From NCBI RefSeq assembly GCF_004804335.1, contig NZ_SRXY01000006.1:62001-126000 (forward strand): a stretch of DNA of 64,000 bases, read 5' to 3'. Position numbers and translations under genes: made by a program. The stretch is from Pacificoceanicola onchidii. Lineage in GTDB: Bacteria; Pseudomonadota; Alphaproteobacteria; Rhodobacterales; Rhodobacteraceae. The notes below the pieces were generated by a model. The model made no database searches, was not told where the DNA came from, and saw nothing but the letters and a program-made list of their open reading frames with translations. Shown here piece by piece: positions 33,589 through 41,790 of this stretch (position 1 is its first letter; each line of letters begins with the position of its first letter).

Positions 33589-34914
33589 TTATTGCCAGGT
33601 GTAGTAACCGGCCTCTTCCATCACGGCGCGGGTGCGCTCGGCCACGCCGTCAAGCGCTTCCTGGATGTCGAGATCTTCGGTCAGAACCTTGGACAGGGTG
33701 GTGCCCAGATCGGCGTTGATCTTGCCCCAGACGGGGATGATCGGACGCCAGTCGGGATCGGCGTGCTTCAGAGCTTCGCCAAAGGTCGCCATGTGCGGGA
33801 ACTTCGCGTTTACCTCTGCGTCCTCGTGGGTCGAGAAGCGCGAAGGGTTGCCGCCCGCAAGCGCGACCAGCTTGTCCCCCTGCTTGGAGGTCAGCCATTG
33901 CATCAGCAGGAAAGCCGCTTCCTTGTTTTCCGCATTGGCCGGGATGCCGATGCCGAAACCGCCGGTCTGCGAGCCGCGGCGCGTGCCCATCGGGTGCAGC
34001 GCCCAGCCGACATTGCCCAGAACCTCGGGCGCGGCGCGCTTGGGGTCCAGCGTCTGGCCGGAGACCACGGTGGTGTCGAGGAACATGGCCGTGTCACCGG
34101 AAAGGAACGCGCCCAGAGCCTCACCAAAGCCGAAGTTTGTCGCGCCTTCCGGCCCGCAATCCACGATCTTCTTCAGCGCCTCTGCCGCCGCAACGCCTTC
34201 GGCGCTGTTCATGGTCGGGTTCCAGGCATCGTCAAAGATGCGCCCGCCCAGCGGCGCAAGATGCAGAAGGAACGCGTGTGAGGCGTGGTGGCCCGAAGCC
34301 GCGCGCGACGCCACGCCGCCCATGCCGGGCTCAAGCTCCGGGATCTGGCAGGCCAGTTCCAGCAGGTCGTCATAGGTTTCGGGCACGTCGAGACCGTGCT
34401 TTTCGAAGATGTCCTTGCGATAGCCCAGAACCGAGGTTTCAGAGCCGTAGGGAATGCCGAAAAGCGAGCCTGTCTTGCCTTCAAGATAGCCTTTGTTCCC
34501 GCCGGCAAAGCCGATGTTGTAGACGTAACCGTCGATCAGATCGTCCGAGTCATAAGCCGGATCAGACAGCTTGGGGTTCATGAAGTACTTGGCGAGGTTT
34601 TCCAGCTGGTCGGCATAGACGTAATCCGCCTTGGAAAACACGACATAGGCGATCAAGTCGTATTCGCCCTCGTCCTGCCCAAGCTCCAGCGTCTGGCGCT
34701 CGCGCATTTTCAGATAGGGCAATTGGTCCACCTCGACCTCGATGCCCGTCTCCTTGGTGAATTCCGGCAGGATCTGCATCACTGCGTTGTAATGCGGATG
34801 CGCCGGGAAATTCACGACAAGCGTCGTACCTTCGTAGTCGGCATAGGGGTTGGCCATGGCCGTCCCCGTCATCAGCAGGCTTGCCAATGCTGTCGTCTTG
34901 AGTTTGCTAAGCAT
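33589..34914 (-). CDS. Extracellular solute-binding protein, sugar type
   Basis: A 441-residue secreted protein with a Sec signal MLSKLKTTALASLLMTGTAMA. The mature chain has the family 1 layout: LPYLKMRERQTLELGQDEGEYDLIAYVVFSKADYVYADQLENL and a C-terminal part with KREAAFLLMQWLTSKQGDKLVALAGGNPSR-like sequence, typical of CUT1 importers for sugars, polyols or glycosides. It lies 31 bases after the ATPase gene and precedes two permease genes. Ligand unknown. Confidence 0.9.
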   Translation of the reverse strand: MLSKLKTTALASLLMTGTAMANPYADYEGTTLVVNFPAHPHYNAVMQILPEFTKETGIEVEVDQLPYLKMRERQTLELGQDEGEYDLIAYVVFSKADYVYADQLENLAKYFMNPKLSDPAYDSDDLIDGYVYNIGFAGGNKGYLEGKTGSLFGIPYGSETSVLGYRKDIFEKHGLDVPETYDDLLELACQIPELEPGMGGVASRAASGHHASHAFLLHLAPLGGRIFDDAWNPTMNSAEGVAAAEALKKIVDCGPEGATNFGFGEALGAFLSGDTAMFLDTTVVSGQTLDPKRAAPEVLGNVGWALHPMGTRRGSQTGGFGIGIPANAENKEAAFLLMQWLTSKQGDKLVALAGGNPSRFSTHEDAEVNAKFPHMATFGEALKHADPDWRPIIPVWGKINADLGTTLSKVLTEDLDIQEALDGVAERTRAVMEEAGYYTWQ

Positions 34915-34945
34915 ATTGCTTCCTCCCTAAAGCAAGGTTCAGGCG

Positions 34946-36034
34946 TCAAATCGCCTGTTCACTGGTCTTGTCGAACAAATGGATGCGCGCGGCGTTTGCT
35001 TCGAACTGAAGCGTCTCGCCCAGCGCCATCGGCGTTTCGGAGTTCATTTCGACGGTGACGCTCTGCCCCCCGCATTGGCACATGAGCACCGATTGCGCGC
35101 CGATATATTCCGAAACCATCACTTTGAGGGTCAGCGCCGTTTCCGGCGCGGCCTCCGGGGCATAGCTGAGATCCGAGGGGCGGATGCCCAGGATCACATC
35201 TGGGTTTTGGGCCATGCGGGCAATCGCGGCCTTCTCCGGGCTGAGGCGCAGGGAAAACCCGTCGCCGGTGACAAACAGCGCGCCGCCCTTGTCCTCGATC
35301 CGCCCGTCGAGAAAGTTCATCGGCGGCATGCCAAGGAACCCGGCGACAAACTTGTTCACCGGGCGTTTGAACAGCTCTTCGGGGGTGCCCTGCTGCTGGA
35401 TATAGCCGCCGTGCATGACGACGATGCGATCCGCGAGGGTCATCGCCTCGATCTGATCGTGGGTCACGTAGATCATGTTTTTCTCGACACGCTGGCTCAT
35501 CAGGGCCAGCTCTGCGCGCATCTGGCCGCGTAGCTTGGCGTCGAGGTTGGACAGCGGTTCATCAAACAGGAAAATCCCGCTGTCCTTGGCCAGCGCCCGC
35601 GCCATGGCCACCCGTTGCCGCTGACCGCCCGACAGCGCGCCGGGTTTGCGACCCAGAAAATCGGTCAGCCCGACCATCCCGGCCACGTCGCGCACCTTGG
35701 CGTCAATCTCGGATTTCGGCCGTTTCTGCAGACGCAGGGCAAAGGAGATGTTCTGGGCGACGTTCATGTGCGGGTAGAGCGCGTAGTCCTGAAACACCAT
35801 GGCTAGGTCACGATCTTTCGGCTCAAGGTGCTTCACCGGCTTTCCGTCGACATAGATCTCGCCGGACGAGACGTCCTCGAGCCCGGCAATCATGCGCAGC
35901 GTGGTGGATTTTCCGCAGCCCGACGGCCCCACAAGGACAGTGAATTCATTGTCCTGCATCTCAAGGTCAATACCGTGCAAGACCTCGACGGCACCGTAGC
36001 GCTTAACCATACGCTCCAAGCGAATTTGTGGCAT
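34946..36034 (-). CDS. Sugar ABC transporter ATPase (UgpC/MalK type)
   Basis: The product has 362 residues from ATG 36034, which has GGAGGAAGGG upstream. Walker A GPSGCGKST, Q-loop FQDYALYPH, signature LSGGQRQR, Walker B FLFDEP and H-loop VTHDQIEA are intact, followed by a MalK-type regulatory domain (VILGIRPSDL, MVSEYIGAQSVLMC). It is the first gene of the minus operon that continues to the aldolase at 29868. The operator-like TTGTATACAA at 36066-36075 sits 32 bases upstream of the start. Confidence 0.93.
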   Translation of the reverse strand: MPQIRLERMVKRYGAVEVLHGIDLEMQDNEFTVLVGPSGCGKSTTLRMIAGLEDVSSGEIYVDGKPVKHLEPKDRDLAMVFQDYALYPHMNVAQNISFALRLQKRPKSEIDAKVRDVAGMVGLTDFLGRKPGALSGGQRQRVAMARALAKDSGIFLFDEPLSNLDAKLRGQMRAELALMSQRVEKNMIYVTHDQIEAMTLADRIVVMHGGYIQQQGTPEELFKRPVNKFVAGFLGMPPMNFLDGRIEDKGGALFVTGDGFSLRLSPEKAAIARMAQNPDVILGIRPSDLSYAPEAAPETALTLKVMVSEYIGAQSVLMCQCGGQSVTVEMNSETPMALGETLQFEANAARIHLFDKTSEQAI

Positions 36035-36065
36035 TGATTCCCTTCCTCCCGTTGGGAACGTTATT

Positions 36066-36075
36066 TTGTATACAA
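36066..36075. promoter_or_regulatory. Operator-like palindrome TTGTATACAA (site 1)
   Basis: Perfect 10-bp palindrome in the A+T-rich divergent region, 32 bases before the sugar ATPase start and 76 bases before the GntR start. The same core recurs at 36842-36855 before the metallo-hydrolase operon. Likely bound by the adjacent GntR/FCD protein. Confidence 0.65.
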
Positions 36076-36150
36076 TAGGAAAAGTAAATATGCAAAATTG
36101 CATTTCATGAAATTTCCAGCTACGGTGACGCCTCCAAGGAGACCGAAAGA

Positions 36151-36795
36151 ATGACAACGACGACAAAGCTGTCGACAAGCAGACGCATCGAAGCCGCCCT
36201 GACAGAAGAGATTGCAGCCGGGGAACTGGCGCCCGGAACACGGCTTGACGAGGTCTCGCTGGCCACGCGCTTCAACGCATCCCGCACCCCCGTGCGCGAA
36301 GCCCTGGGCCGCCTGACCGCGCAAGGCATCCTTGTTCAGGGCGAAAAGCGCGGAGCTTTTGTGGCGGAATACAGCCGCGAAGAACTGTCCCAGATCTTCG
36401 AGGCCATGCATGAAATCGAGGCCGCCTGCGCCCGAATTGCCGCGCAACGCCTTAATTTTCTTTCAAAAACTGATATCGAAATCGCCCAGGCGGCCTGCAT
36501 CGCCGCCGCCGAAGCCGGGGATCGCGAGGCCTACCTGCGCGCAAACGAGGCATTCCACACGGCCATCTACAAGGCCACCGGCAACCCCTACATGGCCGAG
36601 ATCGCCGCAGAATTCCGCCAGCGCACCGGCCCCTTCCGCGCCAAGAAATTCGCGACAAAAGAAGACCTGATCGAATCCGCCAAAAGCCACCAGGATCTGA
36701 TCAACGACATTTTCAGCGAGGACTCGACACAAGCCTCCACCGGCATGCGCGACCATATGGCGACAAGCTTTCTGCAAGCTCTGAAGGCAAATTAA
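36151..36795 (+). CDS. GntR/FCD-family transcriptional regulator of the sugar operons
   Basis: A 214-residue FadR-subfamily protein. Winged helix: LTEEIAAGELAPGTRLDEVSLATRFNASRTPVREALGRLTAQGILVQGEKRGAFVAEYS. FCD domain: FEAMHEIEAACARIAAQRL, ANEAFHTAIYKATGNPY and KSHQDLINDIF. It sits between the two catabolic operons, with identical palindromes on each side, so it most likely represses both and itself. The effector is probably a sugar or sugar-phosphate of the pathway. Confidence 0.9.
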   Translation: MTTTTKLSTSRRIEAALTEEIAAGELAPGTRLDEVSLATRFNASRTPVREALGRLTAQGILVQGEKRGAFVAEYSREELSQIFEAMHEIEAACARIAAQRLNFLSKTDIEIAQAACIAAAEAGDREAYLRANEAFHTAIYKATGNPYMAEIAAEFRQRTGPFRAKKFATKEDLIESAKSHQDLINDIFSEDSTQASTGMRDHMATSFLQALKAN

Positions 36796-36841
36796 TCACG
36801 AAAAGTGATTTGCACCCTTGCCAATGTGCGCAGGTTCGTAT

Positions 36842-36855
36842 TTTTGTATACAAAA
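36842..36855. promoter_or_regulatory. Operator-like palindrome TTTTGTATACAAAA (site 2)
   Basis: A perfect 14-bp palindrome with the TTGTATACAA core, ending 26 bases before the metallo-hydrolase start at 36882. That spacing overlaps the expected promoter or leader, in keeping with repression. Confidence 0.7.
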
Positions 36856-36881
36856 TGGAATCGCCGCAGGAGGAGCACGCC

Positions 36882-37814
36882 ATGGGCATCGCAGAAACCA
36901 AGATTTATCCCATCAACACCGGCTGGCTTGAGGCGGATCTGGGGACCTACATTTTCTGGAAAGGCCCGGCCGGCAAGAAATACTGGAACCCGGTCTACTG
37001 CCATTACGTGGACACCGGAGAGCACAAGATCCTGATCGACACCGGCCTGCCGGACGAAGAGCGGGCAACGAAGTATCACCACAAATGCGAAAAGCGCGGC
37101 TGCCTTCAGGTGCATGAGCATCTTGAGCAGAAGCTGGGGGTGCACCCGGACGAGATTGACGCCATCGTCTTCACCCACCTGCACTGGGACCACGTGCAGA
37201 ACATGAAGCAGTTCAAGAACGCCCGCTACATCGCGCCCAAGGCCGAGATCGAAATGGCCTACAATCCCCTGCCCCTCTACTACCGGACCTATGAGGCCAA
37301 CATCGGCGTCGAGCAAGCCTATGCGGGCTGTGTGTTCGAAGCGGTCGAGGACGAATGCGAAGTGCTGCCCGGCATCACCATGTTCCACACGCCGGGCCAT
37401 TCGGTTGGCCATATGGCGGTGTCCGTGGCCACCAGCGCCGGGGACATCTGCGTGGTGGGCGATGCGATCTTTGTAGAGCGCAACCTGGACCCGAACCCGT
37501 CCGAGAAGTGGCGGCATTGGGTGCCCGCACGGTTCGTAAACTCCTACGAGGGTTGGAAATCTGTCGAAGAGATCGACAAGCGCGCGGATTACGTTCTGCC
37601 CTGCCACGACGAGGCCGCAAACGCGCGCTCCGACGTCTATCCCTATGAGGGCATGCCGATCCGCAAGCGGCGTCAGCCGATCCCGGGCTACAAGTTCTAC
37701 TTTGGCGACATGCCCGCCGGCACCGCGCAGAAGGCCGCACCGGCCATGACGCAGGAAGAAGCGGACGCCTTCATCGCCGGCCTGAAGGATCCCAAGGACA
37801 TGGCCGAGTACTAA
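36882..37814 (+). CDS. Metallo-beta-lactamase-fold hydrolase (lactonase-like)
   Basis: The product has 310 residues from ATG 36882, with AGGAGGAG upstream. The metal motif is THLHWDH (His99, His101, Asp103, His104), followed by TPGHSVGH and a later Asp in VVGDAIF, as in N-acyl-homoserine-lactonase-type (AttM/AiiA) hydrolases. It is longer than the usual 250 to 260 residues. It leads a sugar catabolic operon (HAD, aldolase, kinase), so hydrolysis of a sugar lactone or ester is more likely than quorum quenching. Substrate not determined. Confidence 0.82.
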   Translation: MGIAETKIYPINTGWLEADLGTYIFWKGPAGKKYWNPVYCHYVDTGEHKILIDTGLPDEERATKYHHKCEKRGCLQVHEHLEQKLGVHPDEIDAIVFTHLHWDHVQNMKQFKNARYIAPKAEIEMAYNPLPLYYRTYEANIGVEQAYAGCVFEAVEDECEVLPGITMFHTPGHSVGHMAVSVATSAGDICVVGDAIFVERNLDPNPSEKWRHWVPARFVNSYEGWKSVEEIDKRADYVLPCHDEAANARSDVYPYEGMPIRKRRQPIPGYKFYFGDMPAGTAQKAAPAMTQEEADAFIAGLKDPKDMAEY

Positions 37815-37819
37815 GTCCT

Positions 37820-38656
37820 GTGGCGCAGCTTCTGCAATCGCTGGAACAGGTGGCGGCGCGCTATGACGCCATCGTGTTCGACCAATGGGGGGTTTTGCAC
37901 AATGGTGCAGAGCCCTATCCCAAGGCGGTGGACTGCCTGAAGGCTTTGAGCCAGTCCGGGCACCGGCTGGCTGTGCTGTCGAACTCCGGCAAACGCGCCG
38001 CGCCCAACCGGGACCGCATTGCCGACATGGGATTTGCGCCGGAGCTGTTCGCCTCAGTCATGACCAGCGGCGAGGCGCTCTGGCAGGACTTTGCGCGAGG
38101 CCGGATGGACGCAGGCCCGTTTTACGCGATCGGGCGCAGCGCCGGGGATGCAGCAAGTTGGGCCGAGGGTTTGTCCGTCGCGTTTGCGCCTTTGAAAGAC
38201 GCCAGGGCGGTGCTTCTGATGGGGCTGCCCGACGGCAGCACGCTGGAAGACTGGTCCGATGACATCCGCGAAATCGCCGCGCGCGGCCTGCCGGTCTATT
38301 GTTCGAACCCGGACCGCAAAAGCCCGCGCGCCGGGGACGTGACCGTCATCTCACCCGGAGCGCTGGCCTATGCGATCCGGGATGCGGGCGGGGCTGTGAC
38401 CTTTTACGGCAAGCCACATCTGCCGGTCTTCACGGCCTTGCAGGCAGACTTGGGCGCATCGAAGCTTCTGATGGTCGGCGACAGTCTTGAGCATGACATT
38501 GCAGGAGGCTCTGCGGCGGGCTGGGACACGGCCCTTGTCAAAGGCGGGCTCTATGCGCAGGCCTTTTCCGGCGGCGAAGACGCGGCGGTTCTGCAAGACC
38601 TGACCCACGCGCACGCCGCCCCCCACCCCACTTTTCTGATCGAGGATGTGCGATGA
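37820..38656 (+). CDS. HAD-superfamily class IIA phosphatase (NagD-like)
   Basis: A 278-residue protein beginning at GTG 37820. HAD motif I is FDQWGVLHNG (Asp then Gln-Trp-Gly in place of the usual DxDG), motif II LSNSGKRAAPN, and motif IV MVGDSLEHDIAGGSAAGWDTALV; the cap between them is of the class IIA (NagD/TIGR01459) type. The first Asp and the GDS site are intact, so it should be an active phosphatase acting on a sugar phosphate. It starts five bases after the hydrolase and overlaps the aldolase gene by four. Confidence 0.85.
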   Translation: MAQLLQSLEQVAARYDAIVFDQWGVLHNGAEPYPKAVDCLKALSQSGHRLAVLSNSGKRAAPNRDRIADMGFAPELFASVMTSGEALWQDFARGRMDAGPFYAIGRSAGDAASWAEGLSVAFAPLKDARAVLLMGLPDGSTLEDWSDDIREIAARGLPVYCSNPDRKSPRAGDVTVISPGALAYAIRDAGGAVTFYGKPHLPVFTALQADLGASKLLMVGDSLEHDIAGGSAAGWDTALVKGGLYAQAFSGGEDAAVLQDLTHAHAAPHPTFLIEDVR

Positions 38657-39618
38657 GCTCTGTTCCTGACCTTCTGACCCCGGCTTTCCGCGCCCTGTCT
38701 GCCCGGCTTGGCCAAGACCCGCTGCAGGTTCAGGGCCCCGGCGGCAACACCTCCATCAAGGCCGGGTCCGTCATGTGGATCAAGGCCAGCGGCACGGAGC
38801 TTGCCGATGCCGAACGCAGCGACATCTTTGTCGCCGTGGATCGCGATGCGGCCAAGGCCGAGGCCGCAGGCGCGGGCGATGGAAGCTGCAAGGCGACGGC
38901 GCTTGACCCGGCGCTGACCTTGCGGCCCTCGATCGAGACCACCTTTCACGCCGCATTGGATCACGCGGTTGTGGCCCATTCGCATTCGGTTGCCACGCTG
39001 GTCCATGCCATCAGCCCCGAAGGCCGCATGGCGCTGGACGAGAAACTGACGGAATTGCCGTTCGTTCGGGTGCCCTATGCCAAGCCGGGCCTGCCTCTGA
39101 CGCGGGAAATCCTGGCGCGGGTCACGCCGGAGACGCGGATCATCATTCTGCAAAATCATGGCCTTATCTGTTGTGGCGCCACGGTGGAAGAAGTCAGCGA
39201 CTGGATCGCCAAGGTCGAAACACTGCTCGCCATGCCTGCGCGCGGCTATGCCTCCAAGACCGACAAACCCGCGCCGCCACGCGGGTTCAGCTGGGCCGAG
39301 GAAAGCTGGCTGGGCCGCGAAGGGTTTGCGCTGGCCACCGGCGGCTCTTACTACCCGGACCACGTGGTCTTTCTGGGCCCCGCCCTGCCCGCCGCCGATC
39401 ACGACGGCACGCCCCCGGCCATCGCGGTTCAAGGCGAAGGCGTGCTGCTCCGCAATGATGCAACGCCGTCGCAACGGTCGATGCTGCGCTGTCTGGCGGA
39501 TGTGCTGGCCCGCCTGCCAGAGGGCTGGCACGCCGAGGCCATTGGCGCGGCGGCGGAGGCGGAACTCCTGAACTGGGACGCGGAGAAATACCGGCAGGCT
39601 CTGGCGGCCAAACCATGA
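38653..39618 (+). CDS. Class II aldolase (RhaD-like aldolase domain)
   Basis: A 321-residue protein resembling the N-terminal aldolase half of bifunctional RhaD-type enzymes, without the dehydrogenase half. Features: QGPGGNTSIKAGSVMWIKASGTELADA, LRPSIETTFHAAL with the active-site Glu, zinc site VVAHSHSVATLVHA and the third His in LQNHGLICCG. The C-terminal 90 residues (SYYPDHVVFLGPALP and a lid region) match this family and not the short FucA type. It overlaps the phosphatase and kinase genes by four bases each. Expected reaction: retro-aldol cleavage of a ketose-1-phosphate to DHAP and an aldehyde. Confidence 0.85.
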   Translation: MSSVPDLLTPAFRALSARLGQDPLQVQGPGGNTSIKAGSVMWIKASGTELADAERSDIFVAVDRDAAKAEAAGAGDGSCKATALDPALTLRPSIETTFHAALDHAVVAHSHSVATLVHAISPEGRMALDEKLTELPFVRVPYAKPGLPLTREILARVTPETRIIILQNHGLICCGATVEEVSDWIAKVETLLAMPARGYASKTDKPAPPRGFSWAEESWLGREGFALATGGSYYPDHVVFLGPALPAADHDGTPPAIAVQGEGVLLRNDATPSQRSMLRCLADVLARLPEGWHAEAIGAAAEAELLNWDAEKYRQALAAKP

Positions 39619-40892
39619 CGCTGGCGCTGGGGATCGACATTGGCACCTCTGGCGTGCGCACGGCTGTATTGGATCAGGACGGCGCGCTGATCTCGGAGGC
39701 CCGCGCCGCGCATCTGCCGCAGGATCCGGACCGGATTGATGCCGAGAAATGGTGGCAGGCGGTGCGCGGCTGCATTGAGGCGCAGACCGCCAATCTGCGC
39801 GCTGCTGGCCATGATCCGAAAGACATCACCGATGTCGCCGTGGATGGCACGTCTGGCAGCATGGTTCTGACCGATGCGGAGTTGAAGCCGGTTTCGCGGG
39901 CTTTGATGTATAATTCCAAAGGGTTCGAACCCGAGGCCCAGCGCATCGCGCAGCACGCCCCCGAGGTGCACATCACGCGCGGCAGCAATTCTGCCTTGGG
40001 GCGGGCGATGCGTCTGCTTTCGGAAGCGGGCGGCACCGCCGCGCATCTGCTCCATCAGGCCGACTTCATCACCGCCAAACTCACCGGGCGCGGCGGGCAC
40101 AGCGATCACAACAACGCATTGAAAACCGGGTTTGATCCGGAAGCCTCCGATTGGCCAGCGTGGGTTGCAGAGGTAGTTGAACCGGATCTTTTGCCCCAGG
40201 TGCACGCTGTTGGCGCGCCCATGGGAGCGCTGGATGCGGGCGTGGCAAAGGAGTTGGGTCTCTCCCCCGAGACAACCGTCCATGCGGGGACCACGGACAG
40301 CATAGCCGCGTTCCTTGCCTGCGCCCCGCTGGACGCGGGCGTTGCGGTGACCTCGCTGGGCTCGACCCTCGCCGTAAAGATGCTCAGCGCCCAGCGGATC
40401 GACGATCCGGCAATTGGTCTCTATTCGCACCGCCTTGGGGATGTGTGGCTGGTGGGGGGCGCGTCGAACACGGGCGGCGCGGTTCTGGCCCAGCATTTCG
40501 ACGGGGAGGAGATTGCGCAGCTGAGCGCGATGATGAACCCGGACGTGCCAACCGGGCTGGACTACTACCCGCTCAAGGAGCCGGGCGAGCGGTTTCCGGT
40601 CAATGATCCGACCCTCGCGCCGCGCCTGAGCCCCAGACCGGAAAGCGACGTGCTGTTCCTGCAAGGGATGTTTGAAGGCATCGCCCGGATCGAAGCGGCG
40701 TGCTATGCGCACATGCAGGCCCGCGGCGCAGACGCGCCCAAGCGGATCTACAGCGCGGGCGGTGGAGCGCAGAACCCGGTGTTCACCGATATTCGGGCAA
40801 GCCATCTTGGGCAACGGCCATTGCAAGCGGCGCATTCCGAGGCAGCCGTCGGAGCGGCGCGCCTTGCACAATCTGCGCGCGCACCGGCCTGA
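39615..40892 (+). CDS. FGGY-family carbohydrate kinase (plant-type ribulose kinase relative)
   Basis: A 425-residue FGGY kinase: N-terminal LALGIDIGTSGVRTAVLDQDG (phosphate 1), VAVDGTSGSMVL, the second-domain AGTTDSIAAFLA with catalytic Asp, and the C-terminal adenosine site RIYSAGGGAQNPVF. The length is short for the family (about 480 to 520) and fits the small subgroup of plant and cyanobacterial D-ribulose-kinase-like enzymes. It is the last gene of the operon. Substrate not certain; a ketose that feeds the preceding aldolase is expected. Confidence 0.88.
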   Translation: MTLALGIDIGTSGVRTAVLDQDGALISEARAAHLPQDPDRIDAEKWWQAVRGCIEAQTANLRAAGHDPKDITDVAVDGTSGSMVLTDAELKPVSRALMYNSKGFEPEAQRIAQHAPEVHITRGSNSALGRAMRLLSEAGGTAAHLLHQADFITAKLTGRGGHSDHNNALKTGFDPEASDWPAWVAEVVEPDLLPQVHAVGAPMGALDAGVAKELGLSPETTVHAGTTDSIAAFLACAPLDAGVAVTSLGSTLAVKMLSAQRIDDPAIGLYSHRLGDVWLVGGASNTGGAVLAQHFDGEEIAQLSAMMNPDVPTGLDYYPLKEPGERFPVNDPTLAPRLSPRPESDVLFLQGMFEGIARIEAACYAHMQARGADAPKRIYSAGGGAQNPVFTDIRASHLGQRPLQAAHSEAAVGAARLAQSARAPA

Positions 40893-40978
40893 TCCGGGCG
40901 CAGGCCACAACAGATCCCTCGGAATCGCGCTGGAATCCGGCGCGGATTTGGGAAAGAGTTGTGAGATGCGCGCGCATT

Positions 40979-41006
40979 GCGTAAAGTAGGTCTAGACCTT
41001 TTACGC
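40979..41006. promoter_or_regulatory. Nested palindromes with AGGTCTAGACCT before the GntR/UTRA gene
   Basis: A perfect 12-bp palindrome AGGTCTAGACCT (40988-40999) lies within an outer repeat GCGTAAA (40979-40985) and TTTACGC (41000-41006). The core GTCTAGAC is the classical HutC-type (DasR-like) operator. It is 28 bases upstream of the regulator start, so autoregulation is likely. Confidence 0.7.
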
Positions 41007-41026
41007 AAAATCAAGGTGCGACCTCT

Positions 41027-41752
41027 ATGAATTTGCAGTCCATGCGCCGACAGGATGTTCCGCTTCACGCGGAGGTTGCGGCGGTCCTGCGCCATCAGAT
41101 CAAATCCGGCGAGTTGCCCCATGGCACCAAGCTTCCGGCGCTGCGCGAGTTGACCGAAACGCTCGGTGTTGCACGGATGACGGTCATTCAGGCCATGAAC
41201 ACGCTTGAGGAAGAAGGGCTGATCGAGCGCTATTCCGGACGCGGCACCTTTGTCCGCGATATTCCGATCACCAGCCGCCACACGCTTCAGATGCAGGCCG
41301 ACATCAGCCAGATCTATGCCATGGTCGCACAGCTTGAAGTGGATGTGCAGGACATGCAGTCGGAGGCCCGGATTGCCACCATTGATGGGCAGGAGTTCCG
41401 GGTCATGAACCGGACTCACCTCAAGGACGGCAAGCCGTTCTGCCATGTCGAGTTGCGCCTGAACAACGCGGTGTTTGCCCGCGCGCCCGACCGGTTTGCC
41501 CGTGAAATTGCGGTCTCGGTGCTCAAGGATCTTGGGGTTTCCGTCTCTTCGGCGAAGCAGAAGATCACCATGTCTTATGCCAACTTCGAACTGGCCGAAG
41601 CCCTCGGCGTTCGGGTCAATTCCGCCGTTTTCCGGGTCAGCCGCGAGTTTTTTGATCCCGAAGGCAATCTCGTTTATTCAGCGCTGCTGATCTATCCCGG
41701 CGACCTGCTCGAACTGGAGATTGACTTCACTCTGCCGGACGCACAGGGCTGA
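41027..41752 (+). CDS. GntR/UTRA-family (HutC-type) regulator of the sulfatase/TPP cluster
   Basis: A 241-residue regulator. The N-terminal winged helix (about 12-78) reads VAAVLRHQIKSGELPHGTKLPALRELTETLGVARMTVIQAMNTLEEEGLIERYSGRGTFVRD. The UTRA effector domain follows (about 95-238), ending YSALLIYPGDLLELEID. ATG 41027 has AAGGTG upstream. It is convergent with the E1 gene and its operator core (GTCTAGAC) reappears as GTTTAGAC in the divergent promoter region at 46055-46325, which ties it to the whole cluster. Ligand unknown. Confidence 0.9.
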   Translation: MNLQSMRRQDVPLHAEVAAVLRHQIKSGELPHGTKLPALRELTETLGVARMTVIQAMNTLEEEGLIERYSGRGTFVRDIPITSRHTLQMQADISQIYAMVAQLEVDVQDMQSEARIATIDGQEFRVMNRTHLKDGKPFCHVELRLNNAVFARAPDRFAREIAVSVLKDLGVSVSSAKQKITMSYANFELAEALGVRVNSAVFRVSREFFDPEGNLVYSALLIYPGDLLELEIDFTLPDAQG

Positions 41753-41790
41753 GAGGCCCCGGGCCAGCCATGGCCGCCCGAGACCCTGTG

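Noticed and set aside
36882-37814. Quorum-quenching AHL lactonase
   Set aside because: The HxHxDH motif fits the fold, but the protein is longer than AHL lactonases and the operon is sugar catabolism. A general lactonase-like call was kept.
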